Origin: Skermanella sp. TT6
Lineage (GTDB): Bacteria > Pseudomonadota > Alphaproteobacteria > Azospirillales > Azospirillaceae
Assembly: GCF_016653635.2 (NCBI RefSeq)
Contig: NZ_CP067420.1
Span: forward strand, 4,490,001-4,554,000
Reading direction: 5' to 3'
DNA length: 64,000 bases
Under the pieces are notes generated by a model. The model was not told the DNA's origin and did no database searches. It was given only the letters and a program-made list of their open reading frames with translations. The position numbers were made by a program, and so were the translations under genes. Shown here piece by piece: positions 1-8,119 of this stretch (its first letter is position 1; every line of letters begins with the position of its first letter).

Positions 1-2
1 GC

Positions 3-233
3 AATCCGGGGGAATTCACCATCCGGCAGCTCGCGGAACTGGTGATCGACATGACCGGGTCGAAATCCGAGATGGTCTTCAAGCCCCTGCCCCAGGACGA
101 CCCGACGCAACGCCGGCCGGACATTTCCCGCGCGAAGGAAAAGCTGGATTGGGAGCCGACGGTCCCGCTGAAGGAAGGCTTGGCGCGGACGATCGCCTAT
201 TTCGAGCGGAAACTGCCGGAATGGGAGGGCTGA
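3..233 (+). CDS. NAD-dependent epimerase/decarboxylase, C-terminal fragment (UDP-glucuronate decarboxylase-like)
   Basis: The reading frame is open from the window edge, so only the last 76 codons are present. The visible end ([17 protein letters not shown], then [19 protein letters not shown] and a GLARTIAYF helix) matches the C-terminus of extended SDR enzymes of the UDP-glucuronate decarboxylase type, which convert UDP-glucuronate to UDP-xylose for surface polysaccharides. The NAD-binding glycine motif and the catalytic YxxxK lie outside the window, so the exact substrate cannot be judged; dTDP-glucose 4,6-dehydratases have a related tail. The gene converges on ptsN across a 16-bp inverted repeat. 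Confidence 0.75.
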   Translation, partial: NPGEFTIRQLAELVIDMTGSKSEMVFKPLPQDDPTQRRPDISRAKEKLDWEPTVPLKEGLARTIAYFERKLPEWEG

Positions 234-248
234 CCGGTTAGGTCGTCG

Positions 249-291
249 CCCGCGGGCCGGCCCGGTCCAGGGGAACGGGCCGGCCCGCGGG
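249..291. terminator. 16-bp perfect inverted repeat between convergent genes
   Basis: Bases 249-264 and 276-291 are exact reverse complements (16 bp, all G/C), separated by an 11-base loop. The repeat lies between the stop of the epimerase fragment and the stop of ptsN on the other strand, a natural place for a two-way terminator. No T-run follows on either side, so it may instead be a strong pausing or 3'-end-protecting hairpin. Confidence 0.55.
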
Positions 292-316
292 TCCATGCCA
301 GGGCATGGCCGCCGGT

Positions 317-775
317 TCAGGCGGCGTGACTCGCCTCGCCCTGGGTCAGCAGCGCATAGATGGCTTCCGCACTGTCGGAGCCGCGCAGCTTGTCGCACAT
401 CGTTCCGTCGCGGAGCAGGCGGGACACCCGGGCCAGGGCCTTGAGGTGGTCCGCGCCCGCCGCTTCCGGCGCCAGCAGCAGAAACATCAGGTCGACGGGC
501 TGGTCGTCGATGGCGTCGAAATCGACCGGTCTTTCGAGCCGGGCGAAGACTCCATGGACACGGTCCAGGTTGGCAAGCTTGCCGTGCGGAATGGCGATGC
601 CATGCCCCACGCCCGTCGTGCCGAGCCTTTCCCGTTCGAGCAGCACGTCGAAGATCGCGCGTTCGTGCTGCCCGGTCAGTTCCGCCGCCTTCTTCGCCAG
701 CTCCTGCAACGCCTGCTTCTTGCTGCCGGCGCGCAGGTTGGCGATGATGCTCTGGGGCGTGATCAGATCAATCAT
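317..775 (-). CDS. ptsN: PTS IIA-like nitrogen regulatory protein PtsN (EIIA-Ntr)
   Basis: This 152-residue protein is a single EIIA-mannitol/fructose-type domain. In the family it accepts phosphate from the NPr protein of the nitrogen PTS and regulates partners such as potassium transporters and sensor kinases; it does not transport sugar. The phosphorylated histidine is expected at His64 in GHGIAIPHGK, the typical motif. FDAIDDQPVDLMFLLLAP is also family-typical. It is the last gene of the operon, 22 nt downstream of hpf and behind rpoN, the classic setting for ptsN. The first gene beyond it is convergent. Confidence 0.95.
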   Translation of the reverse strand: MIDLITPQSIIANLRAGSKKQALQELAKKAAELTGQHERAIFDVLLERERLGTTGVGHGIAIPHGKLANLDRVHGVFARLERPVDFDAIDDQPVDLMFLLLAPEAAGADHLKALARVSRLLRDGTMCDKLRGSDSAEAIYALLTQGEASHAA

Positions 776-797
776 ATGCTTTTACGGCGACGCCTGG

Positions 798-1460
798 TCA
801 GGCGTCGGCTCCCTCAGTGCCTTTGGGATCGATCCAGCCGACGTTCCCGTCTTGCCGGCGGTAGATCATGTTCAGGCCGCCATGGGCGCGGTTGCGAAAC
901 ATCAGGGCCGGAAGTTCGGCCAGGTCCATGCGCATGACGGCCTCGCTGACCGTGAGCGTGTCGATGGCGGTGGTCATCTCGGCGATGACCACGGGCTGGG
1001 GATGCCCGTCGTGGCCGTCCTGCGGCGAGGGCGCTGCGTCATGGGTGTCTTCGTCATACCCGTCGATATGGGCTTCGTCGGGCTCCGCTTCCAGGATGTA
1101 CTGGCTCGCGGGGAGCGGGGCCAATGCTACGGCGCCGTCCGCTCCCTCGACGTTGTCGCCATGCTTGTGGTGGTCCTTCAGGCGGCGCTTGTAGCGGCGA
1201 AGGCGCTTGGCGATCTTGTCGGCGGCGGTATCGAAGGCGGGATAGGGCTCGTTGGCCTCGCCGTTGCTCTGCAGCAGGATATTGCGGCCGACATGCACCG
1301 AAATATCGGCTTTGAACAGGTGGGCCTCGCGCGAGAAGACCACGTTGGCCTCGATCGGACGGCCGAAATACTTGCCTACGATGGCGGTTAGGCTCTCATC
1401 GACGTGGGTTCGCAGCGCGTCCCCGACGTCAAGCTGTTTGCCTTTGACGGATAGGTGCAT
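798..1460 (-). CDS. hpf: Ribosome hibernation promoting factor, long form (sigma-54 modulation protein)
   Basis: The 220-residue product has the two domains of long HPF: an N-terminal S30AE domain (about 1-105, basic helix KIAKRLRRYKRRLKDHHK) that sits in the 30S decoding region, and a C-terminal dimerisation domain (about 165-220, AVMRMDLAELPALMFRN and GGLNMIYRRQDGNVGWI) that joins two 70S ribosomes into 100S particles. An acidic, histidine-rich linker separates them. I chose the ATG at 1460 because MHLSVKGKQLDVGDALR is the conserved start of the domain; the frame is open to 1550, but that extension has no family features. The 172 nt separating it from rpoN could hold its own promoter. Confidence 0.93.
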   Translation of the reverse strand: MHLSVKGKQLDVGDALRTHVDESLTAIVGKYFGRPIEANVVFSREAHLFKADISVHVGRNILLQSNGEANEPYPAFDTAADKIAKRLRRYKRRLKDHHKHGDNVEGADGAVALAPLPASQYILEAEPDEAHIDGYDEDTHDAAPSPQDGHDGHPQPVVIAEMTTAIDTLTVSEAVMRMDLAELPALMFRNRAHGGLNMIYRRQDGNVGWIDPKGTEGADA

Positions 1461-1632
1461 GACGTAGGTTGTCCGGAGTTCTGGGCCCGTAGATGGGATC
1501 ATGCAGGGCGACGTCACTGCTGGGCCGTGACGAAGGTGACGCCTCCCCAAAGTTGACGAACAGCCTCATGGCTGCAACCGTTCCCGGATTGGCGGAGTCC
1601 GGCCTTCTACCGCAGATCCGCCGGGGTCAGTC

Positions 1633-3222
1633 TCACAGTCTCATGGACTTTTCGCGGCGGCGCTGGACCGATGACGGGATCCGCATGGCCTCACGATACT
1701 TTGCCACCGTGCGGCGCGCAATCTCGATCCCATCCGATTTGAGAATCTCGACGATCCGGTCGTCGGAAAGGATGCCTTCCGGGGGCTCTCCGTCGATGAG
1801 AGCCTTGATCCGGAAGCGCACCGCCTCCGCCGAGTGGGCGGCCTCTCCCCCGGCGCCGTTGATCGAGGAGGTGAAGAAGTACTTCAACTCGAACACGCCG
1901 CGCGGAGTCGCCATGAACTTGTTGGTCGTGACACGGCTGACGGTCGACTCGTGCATGCCGATCGCCTCCGCGATGTCGCGCAGGATCAGGGGCCGCAGAT
2001 ACTGCACGCCCTTGACGAAGAACAGGTCCTGCTGGCGGACGATTTCGGTCGCGACCTTCAGGATCGTGTTGGCCCGCTGGTGCAGGGACTTCACCAGCCA
2101 GTTGGCGGAATTGAACCGCTCGGAAATATACTCCTTCTCGGCCTTGTTGCGGACCTCGCCGCTGACCTGCGCGAAGTAGCGCTGGTTGATCAGCACCCGC
2201 GGCAGGGTTTCCGTGTTCAACTCTATCAACCAGCCGCCGCCCGGCTGCAGCCGCATCAGGATGTCCGGGGTGACCGTCTGCACCACCTGATGGTCGAAAC
2301 GCAGGGCCGGCTTGGGATCGAGCGTCCGGATCTCCGCCACCATGTCGGACAGGTCCTCGGCATCGACGCCGCAGACCTTGAGCAGCGCCGGGACGTTGCG
2401 GGCCGCCAGCAGCTCCAGGTTGTCCAGCATCGCCTGTATCGCCGGATCGAGGCGATTGCGCTCGCGCAGCTGGATCTCCAGGCATTCCTTCAGGCTGCGG
2501 GCGAAGACGCCGGGCGGGTCGAAGCGCTGCACCCGCCGCAGGACCGCCTCGATCCGGGAGAGCTCGCAGTTCAACTGCTCGGCCAGGGCGTCCAGGTCGC
2601 CCGTCACATAGCCGGCGGCGTCGAGCATGTCGATCAGGGCCAGCCCGATCAGCCGGTCCACCGGATCGGCGATATCGACGTTGAGCTGGCCGATCAGGTG
2701 GTCGCGCAGGCTGGTCTCGCCGCTCAGCGTCTGCTCGAGATTGTATTCGCCGTCCTCGAAGCTGCCGCTGCCGCCCTTCGACGACCAGTCGCCGAAAGCC
2801 TCGGTCCCGTCGAAGCCGCCGTCGGCGGCGCTGCCGTTGGTCCAGACATTCTCGAAATCGGTGTCGAGCGGCGCGTCCGAGCCGCCGGCCATGTGGTCGG
2901 ACGTGGTCAGCTCATGGGTATCGAGCTGTCTCTGGTCGGCGCCGTCGACGGCCGGCGCGAGCTCCGCCTGGTCGATGCCGCCTTCGCGGGGCCCCTCGCC
3001 CGCCCCGCCCTGCGCCCCGGCGCCGTCGCCGTTGGCCTGGACGCCGCCGTCGCCGAACTCCGCCTCGTCGCGTTCCAGCAGGGGGTTCTGCTCGATCTCC
3101 CGGTCGACGTAATCCGAAAGCTCCATGTTGGAGAGCTGCAGCAGCTTGATCGCCTGCTGCAGCTGCGGAGTCATGACGAGTGACTGGGTCTGTCTGAGAT
3201 CGAGACGTTGTGTAAGCGCCAT
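1633..3222 (-). CDS. rpoN: RNA polymerase sigma-54 factor RpoN
   Basis: This 529-residue protein is the sigma factor for -24/-12 promoters driven by AAA+ activators, with nitrogen assimilation the usual regulon in this group. Region I is glutamine/leucine-rich (LRQTQSLVMTPQLQQAIKLL). It is followed by an acidic, glycine-rich region II (about 55-165), a core-binding domain, a helix-turn-helix (IAEAIGMHESTVSRVTTNK) and the C-terminal RpoN box ARRTVAKYRE. The ATG at 3222 gives the conserved MALTQRLDLRQ start; an upstream in-frame start would overlap lptB. No Shine-Dalgarno sequence is seen, so translation may be coupled to lptB, whose stop lies 16 nt upstream. Confidence 0.97.
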   Translation of the reverse strand: MALTQRLDLRQTQSLVMTPQLQQAIKLLQLSNMELSDYVDREIEQNPLLERDEAEFGDGGVQANGDGAGAQGGAGEGPREGGIDQAELAPAVDGADQRQLDTHELTTSDHMAGGSDAPLDTDFENVWTNGSAADGGFDGTEAFGDWSSKGGSGSFEDGEYNLEQTLSGETSLRDHLIGQLNVDIADPVDRLIGLALIDMLDAAGYVTGDLDALAEQLNCELSRIEAVLRRVQRFDPPGVFARSLKECLEIQLRERNRLDPAIQAMLDNLELLAARNVPALLKVCGVDAEDLSDMVAEIRTLDPKPALRFDHQVVQTVTPDILMRLQPGGGWLIELNTETLPRVLINQRYFAQVSGEVRNKAEKEYISERFNSANWLVKSLHQRANTILKVATEIVRQQDLFFVKGVQYLRPLILRDIAEAIGMHESTVSRVTTNKFMATPRGVFELKYFFTSSINGAGGEAAHSAEAVRFRIKALIDGEPPEGILSDDRIVEILKSDGIEIARRTVAKYREAMRIPSSVQRRREKSMRL

Positions 3223-3238
3223 GGCACCAGGAGGGTCG

Positions 3239-4069
3239 TTAGAGGCTGAACCTTTCGCCGAGATAGACCCTGCGCACATCCTTGTGCGCCACGATCTCCG
3301 ACGGCTCGCCCTCCATCAGTACCATACCGTCGTGCAAAATGTATGCCCGATCGACGATGTCGAGCGTTTCTCTTACATTGTGATCAGTTATGAGTACCCC
3401 GATACCCCGGTCGCGCAGATGGGTCACCAGTTCGCGGATGTCGTTGACCGCGATCGGGTCGATTCCGGCCAGCGGCTCGTCCAGCAGGATGAAATGCGGC
3501 TGGGACGCGAGCGCGCGGGCGATCTCGACGCGGCGGCGTTCGCCGCCGGACAGCGCCAGGGCCGGCGTGCGGCGCAGGTGGGAGATCGAGAACTCCGCCA
3601 GCAGCTCGTCGAGCATGGTTTCGCGCGCTTCGCGGTCCGACTCGACCACTTCCAGCACGGCGCGGATATTGTTCTCCACCGACAATCCCCGGAAGATCGA
3701 CGCTTCCTGCGGCAGGTAGCCGATGCCCAGGCGCGCCCGCCGGTACATGGGCAGGGTCGTGATGTCCTGCCCGTCCAGGCTGATGGTGCCGTAATCGGGC
3801 GAGATGAGGCCGGTGATGATGTAGAAGCAGGTCGTCTTGCCGGCGCCGTTCGGCCCCAGCAGCCCCACGGCCTCGCCGCGCTGGACCGTGACGCTGACGT
3901 CGCGCAGGACCGGCCGCTTCTTGTAATGCTTTCCCAGATTGCTCGCCCTCAGCCCCTGGTTGTCGGCGACCAGACGCGGCGCCGGCCCGCCGTCGGGCCG
4001 AAGCGCCGGCCGGGGGGATGGGGTGCTGATTTCGGAACGATCCGGCTTCCTGAACTCCCGGATACTCAA
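3239..4069 (-). CDS. lptB: LPS export ABC transporter ATP-binding protein LptB
   Basis: This 276-residue cytoplasmic ATPase powers extraction of lipopolysaccharide from the inner membrane with LptF/LptG, which are not in this window. Walker A is GPNGAGKTT, the signature is LSGGERRR, Walker B is FILLDEPLAGID, and the switch histidine is in LITDHNVRETL. An extra N-terminal stretch of about 35 residues, rich in proline and arginine, precedes the core (usual length about 240). The start overlaps the lptA stop by 4 nt (ATGA), implying translational coupling, and rpoN follows directly. Confidence 0.96.
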   Translation of the reverse strand: MSIREFRKPDRSEISTPSPRPALRPDGGPAPRLVADNQGLRASNLGKHYKKRPVLRDVSVTVQRGEAVGLLGPNGAGKTTCFYIITGLISPDYGTISLDGQDITTLPMYRRARLGIGYLPQEASIFRGLSVENNIRAVLEVVESDREARETMLDELLAEFSISHLRRTPALALSGGERRRVEIARALASQPHFILLDEPLAGIDPIAVNDIRELVTHLRDRGIGVLITDHNVRETLDIVDRAYILHDGMVLMEGEPSEIVAHKDVRRVYLGERFSL

Positions 4070-4971
4070 TTGCCGGTGCCTCCGGATCCTGGTTGGGCGG
4101 GTCCTGGCTGGGCGGGCGCGGGTTGCGCGGGCTGGGCGCCGCCCGGCTGCTGGCCGGGGACGAACAGGCCGCGGACGCGTTCGCCGGTGCGGTTCCCGGT
4201 GCCGAGCAGGCGGCTCACTCCCGTGTTCATGTTCACCTCGGCGGTCTGGCCGTTCAGGTGGTTGTCGCCCCGGGTCAGGCGCACGTCACCGGTCAGGGTC
4301 GCTATGTTGGTCTTGAGGTTATAGACGCCCTCCCGTCCCCGCGCCACATCGGTGGGAGTGGTAATCACGACATTCCCCTGGGCGTCGATGCGGGTCATTT
4401 CCAGCGCCCCGTCGGGTCCTTCGGCGAACAGCCCGACCAGGACGTCGGCCCGCACCCGGCTGGCCTCGCGCACCGCCACGGCGTCGCCGCGGGCGACGGC
4501 GAGCTTCTGCGCCTCCCAGTATTCCAGGCTGTCCCGGGCGGTCACCACGTCGGTCGGGGTGACGAGCCTGAGGTCGGACCCGGTGACCACCGCGACCTGC
4601 TTGTCCACGTCGTAGACGGCGCGGTCGCCGTAGACGTTCTGCTCCGGCGAGAAGATGTGGACCTTGCCGTCGGCCGCCAGCCGGAAGATCTCGGTCCCGC
4701 CGGACGGGATGTCGCGGTAATAGGCCACCAGCGTGTCGCCCTCGATGGTGACGTCGCCGCGTTTCGCGACCGCGTTGCCGCGGGCAACATAGGCCTTCTG
4801 TTCCTGGTGCCACTCGATGGCCTGATCGGCGTCGACCGCGATGGGGAGCCCGTCCCCGCCCGTGCCGCCCACCCCCTGCGCCAGGGCCGGAGTCGCCGCC
4901 AAGGTGCCGAGGAACGCCGCCGAAGCAAGGACCCCCGAAGCAAGGACCAATTTGCGAAACCACGTGTTCAT
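4066..4971 (-). CDS. lptA: LPS transport periplasmic protein LptA
   Basis: The 301-residue precursor has a signal peptide (about 1-30, ending PALA-Q) and an OstA/LptA beta-jellyroll domain (about 40-250) with repeated short strands such as VTIEGDTLVAYYRD and ARGREGVYNLKTNIATLTGD. The family forms the periplasmic bridge that carries LPS from LptC to LptD. A proline/glycine/glutamine-rich tail of about 40 residues extends past the domain. The frame is open far upstream through lptC, but the ATG at 4971 begins the signal peptide and overlaps the lptC stop by 4 nt, so it is the supported start. Confidence 0.93.
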   Translation of the reverse strand: MNTWFRKLVLASGVLASAAFLGTLAATPALAQGVGGTGGDGLPIAVDADQAIEWHQEQKAYVARGNAVAKRGDVTIEGDTLVAYYRDIPSGGTEIFRLAADGKVHIFSPEQNVYGDRAVYDVDKQVAVVTGSDLRLVTPTDVVTARDSLEYWEAQKLAVARGDAVAVREASRVRADVLVGLFAEGPDGALEMTRIDAQGNVVITTPTDVARGREGVYNLKTNIATLTGDVRLTRGDNHLNGQTAEVNMNTGVSRLLGTGNRTGERVRGLFVPGQQPGGAQPAQPAPAQPGPAQPGSGGTGN

Positions 4972-5843
4972 CGCTCGACCTGCTCCGGTATGGACTGTTC
5001 TTGGGGCGCCCGCTCGGCGACGCGGGGCGGCGCATCGGGGATGGCCGGGTCGGCCGCCCCGGTAACCGGGAAAGCGGCGGCCGGAGATTCGGTGGCCGGG
5101 GGTTCGGCTGAAGAAGCGCCCGCGCCGGGAAGCGCGCTGGAACCGGACAGGCCGGGCGCCAGGTTGAGCCGCGCATGGCCCGTGAAGACGATGGTCTGGC
5201 CGCTGTCGAACAGCCGGAAGCCTTGGGCGAACAGTTCGCCGAACGGTCCCTGGCCGGTCACCGGCAGGTCGCCCCAGGCGTTCCCGGCATTGACGTCGAC
5301 ATGGGCCTCGTCCGTCTTGAACTCGTAGCCCCTGTCGTGGAACAGGTTGGCGTTGCCCAGCAGCAGGAGCTTGCCGGTCTGGTCGTTGTAACGCCCCCGG
5401 TCCGCCTTCAGCGCGACCCAGGTGCCGTCCTGGAGGGTCAGTTCCGCCTGGGGCCGCACGAGGTCGAGCACGCCGGGCTCGCTGGTCGACTGCACCGCCC
5501 GGTCGGCGGTCACCGAGAACGGCCGGTTCTGGCTGTCGGTCCCGACATAGAGCGCCCGCATCATCTCGAGCTCGCCGGAATCGCGCCGCTGGGCCGACTG
5601 CTCGACGCCCTGGATGCGGGGCCACGCCGCCAGCAGGGCGATCAGGCCGAAGGCGAGCAGCGGCAGCACCACCTTCATGAACCTGACGAAGAAGGAATAG
5701 GCGCCCCCGGCCCGGCCGATCCGGCGCATGCGCGCCGCCATGTGGTCCGCCTGGGACCCGTCCGTCCTGGAATTCTGGGGGGAAGCTTCCCGGGGGTCTC
5801 GGCCCCGGGGATCCCCGGGGCTGCCGGGAGTGGGATGGACCAT
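4968..5843 (-). CDS. lptC: LPS export protein LptC
   Basis: The product (291 residues from this start) has one N-terminal membrane anchor (FMKVVLPLLAFGLIALLAAW) followed by a periplasmic LptC beta-jellyroll. In the family it hands LPS from the LptBFG complex to LptA. A region rich in alanine, proline and serine (about 220-290) forms an unusually long C-terminal tail. The start is uncertain: the ATG at 5843 sits 4 nt after the kdsD stop, while an ATG at 5741 would remove a low-complexity leader and place the anchor nearer the N-terminus. The 3' end overlaps lptA by 4 nt. Confidence 0.85.
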   Translation of the reverse strand: MVHPTPGSPGDPRGRDPREASPQNSRTDGSQADHMAARMRRIGRAGGAYSFFVRFMKVVLPLLAFGLIALLAAWPRIQGVEQSAQRRDSGELEMMRALYVGTDSQNRPFSVTADRAVQSTSEPGVLDLVRPQAELTLQDGTWVALKADRGRYNDQTGKLLLLGNANLFHDRGYEFKTDEAHVDVNAGNAWGDLPVTGQGPFGELFAQGFRLFDSGQTIVFTGHARLNLAPGLSGSSALPGAGASSAEPPATESPAAAFPVTGAADPAIPDAPPRVAERAPQEQSIPEQVER

Positions 5844-5847
5844 GGCG

Positions 5848-6861
5848 TCAGGCCACACCGGCCCGAAGGCAATCATGGATGTGGATGATGCCGACCGGCC
5901 GCCCGTCGTCGGTGACGAACAGGCTGGTGATCGCCATGGCGTTCATGATGCCCAGCGCCTCCCCGGCGAGCGCCGACGGCCTGATCGTCTTGGGATCGGC
6001 GGTCATGACGGAGGCGGCGGGACGGCCCAGCAGGTCGGGGTTCATGTGGCGCCGCAGGTCGCCGTCGGTGATGATCCCGGCCAGCCGTCCGTCCGGGCCG
6101 GTCAGGCCGACGCAGCCGAAGCTCTTGGCGGTCATCACCAGGATCGCGTCGCAGACCCGGATGTCGAGCGGCGCCAGCGGCAGTTCCGCCTCCCTGTGCA
6201 TCAGTTCGGTGACGCGCAGCAGCTGCCGGCCGAGCTGGCCGCCGGGATGGAACACCTTGAAGTCGGCGGCGGAAAAGCCGCGGCGCTCCAGCAGGGCCAC
6301 GGCCAGGGCGTCGCCGAGCGCCATCATCATGGTGGTCGAGGTGGTCGGGGCCAGGCCGAGGGGACAGGCCTCCGGGCTGGACGGCAGGATCAGCGCCACG
6401 TCGGACTGCTCGGCCAGCGACGAGTGCGCCCGCCGGGTGATGCCGATCAGCGGGATGCGGAACCGCTTGGCGTAGGCGACGATGTCCGCCAGTTCCGCGG
6501 TGTCGCCCGAGTTGGACAGCGCGATCACCGCGTCGTCCTTCCCGATCATTCCCAGGTCGCCGTGGCTCGCCTCGCCGGGGTGGACCCACAGCGCCGGCGT
6601 CCCCGTGGAGGCGAGCGTCGCCGCGATCTTGCGCGCCACATGCCCGCTCTTGCCCATGCCGGTGACCACGACGCGGCCGGTGATGCGCCCGAGCAGCCCG
6701 ACCGCGCGGCCGAAGCCGGCGTCCAGGCCCGCCGCGAGGTCGATCAACGCCTCCGCCTCCAGGCGAAGGACCCGCCCGGCCACCGCGATGTCGCCGTCGA
6801 GCAACATGTCGACCGGCGCCGTCTGCGCAAGCGTCCTGTCGGGGTCGGTCGAATGGTCCAA
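5848..6861 (-). CDS. kdsD: D-arabinose 5-phosphate isomerase (KdsD/KpsF family)
   Basis: This 337-residue enzyme interconverts ribulose 5-phosphate and arabinose 5-phosphate, the first step toward KDO for LPS. An SIS domain comes first (VVVTGMGKSGHVARKIAATL and ALSNSGDTAEL bind the sugar phosphate; the HPGEASHGDLG loop is family-typical), followed by two CBS domains (about 212-337, including GIITDGDLRRHM). It is the first gene of the minus-strand run lptC-lptA-lptB-rpoN-hpf-ptsN, tying KDO supply to LPS export. The 243 nt between it and the exonuclease gene presumably holds the operon promoter; I could not assign boxes. Confidence 0.94.
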   Translation of the reverse strand: MDHSTDPDRTLAQTAPVDMLLDGDIAVAGRVLRLEAEALIDLAAGLDAGFGRAVGLLGRITGRVVVTGMGKSGHVARKIAATLASTGTPALWVHPGEASHGDLGMIGKDDAVIALSNSGDTAELADIVAYAKRFRIPLIGITRRAHSSLAEQSDVALILPSSPEACPLGLAPTTSTTMMMALGDALAVALLERRGFSAADFKVFHPGGQLGRQLLRVTELMHREAELPLAPLDIRVCDAILVMTAKSFGCVGLTGPDGRLAGIITDGDLRRHMNPDLLGRPAASVMTADPKTIRPSALAGEALGIMNAMAITSLFVTDDGRPVGIIHIHDCLRAGVA

Positions 6862-7104
6862 GGCTGGCTAACTCCCAAATCTATTCGGGCAAATCCGTCC
6901 GGGCGCACTCCCGCCGGATTGAACTCGTCGGGTGAATTTCGCCCTGAAGGCGCGAAAGCGCCCGGTCCGATCCGGCCTCGGCGAAGACAGTATGCCCACC
7001 GCCCGGAACCGGGTCAAATCCGCGGTCTCGTTAAAGTGCCGCAGATGATGACATCCTGCCTCGATGCTGTGCATCTCCGGCCCGGCGCCGCCGCCGGCGA
7101 GGGG

Positions 7105-7716
7105 TCAGTGGGCGAAGATGTCCTGGTCCGCCCAGCCGCCGAGATCCAGCGCCGCGCGGGTCGGCAGGAACCGGAAGCATTCGTCCGCCAAGCCGGTGCG
7201 CCCCTCGCGCTCCAGCATGGCGTCCAGCCTGCGGCGGAGTTCGTGCAGGTGAAGCACGTCGGAGGCGGCGTATCTCAGCTGATCGGGCGTCAGGTCGGCG
7301 GCACCCCAGTCCGAGGATTGCTGCTGCTTCGACAGTTCCACGCCCAGCAGGTCCTTGCATAAGTCCTTCAATCCGTGGCGATCGGTGAAGGTGCGCACCA
7401 GCCTGGAAGCGATCTTGGTGCAATAGACCGGCTCGCACACGACTCCCAGGTAGGCTTGCAGGACGGCGATGTCAAACCGGGCGAAGTGAAACAGCTTGGT
7501 GACGGCGGGGTCGGTCAGCAGCCGCTTCAGGTTGGGCGCGTCATATCGACCCTGGCGGAACTGCACCATGTGGCAGTTGCCGTCGCCGGCCGAGAGCTGG
7601 ACCAGGCACAGGCGGTCCCGGACGGGGTTCAACCCCATGGTTTCGGTATCGATGGCGACGCTGGGGCCGAAATCGTAGTCGTCGGGGAGATCGCCGTCGT
7701 AAAGCTCTATGGGCAC
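7105..7716 (-). CDS. Ribonuclease D-like 3'-5' exonuclease (DEDDy)
   Basis: The 203-residue protein is a stand-alone DEDDy exonuclease domain. Exo I is AIDTETMGLN (Asp23, Glu25), Exo II is FHFARFDIAVL, and Exo III is LRYAASDVLHLHEL with the tyrosine and aspartate of the DEDDy class. It lacks the C-terminal HRDC domains of full-length RNase D, as is common for the short alphaproteobacterial versions annotated as ribonuclease D. RNA trimming such as tRNA 3' maturation is the likely role by family. A tRNA-Leu gene lies 94 nt upstream on the same strand. Confidence 0.88.
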   Translation of the reverse strand: MPIELYDGDLPDDYDFGPSVAIDTETMGLNPVRDRLCLVQLSAGDGNCHMVQFRQGRYDAPNLKRLLTDPAVTKLFHFARFDIAVLQAYLGVVCEPVYCTKIASRLVRTFTDRHGLKDLCKDLLGVELSKQQQSSDWGAADLTPDQLRYAASDVLHLHELRRRLDAMLEREGRTGLADECFRFLPTRAALDLGGWADQDIFAH

Positions 7717-7810
7717 TGCAGTCCATCCCGGAAGCGGGAACGGCCGCTTCGATCCACGTGCACCTTGAAGAAATAAGGTGCCTGCGATCTAGCGGCCGTT
7801 ACCGAGGAAT

Positions 7811-7897
7811 TGGTGCCCAGGAGAAGACTCGAACTTCCACGACATTTCTGCCACAGGTACCTGAAACCTGCGCGTCTACCAATTCCGCCACCTGGGC
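7811..7897 (-). tRNA. tRNA-Leu(CAG)
   Basis: Read on the minus strand, the gene starts GCCCAGG at 7897 and ends CCTGGGC-A-CCA, giving a perfect 7-bp acceptor stem with an encoded CCA. The D arm is GGCGGAATTGGTAGAC. The anticodon arm is CAGGT-TTCAGGT-ACCTG, giving anticodon CAG. A long class II variable arm and a GTTCGAGTC T-loop follow. The length of 87 nt fits class II leucine tRNAs. Confidence 0.96.
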
Positions 7898-8119
7898 GTT
7901 GTGGGAGGGGGATATATGGCCCGGCCGGCATGCTGTCAAATGCTTTTTCACGCCCCTTCGGCCCGGGCGGGGAGCGGCGACGCGGCGTCGCTGCCGCACC
8001 GGTGCCGCGGCGCTGGCTCCGCGCGCCCGCTTTCGTTATAAGCACTGCCCAACAGCCCCGCGACGCTGGTCCAGCGCCGGAAAAAAGGGGCGCCGGCAAT
8101 TTCAGGCTTGGAGAAATCG

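Noticed and set aside
7960-8060. Small gene between tRNA-Leu and the NDUFA9-like gene
   Set aside because: Open frames here are arginine/alanine-rich shadows without ribosome binding sites.
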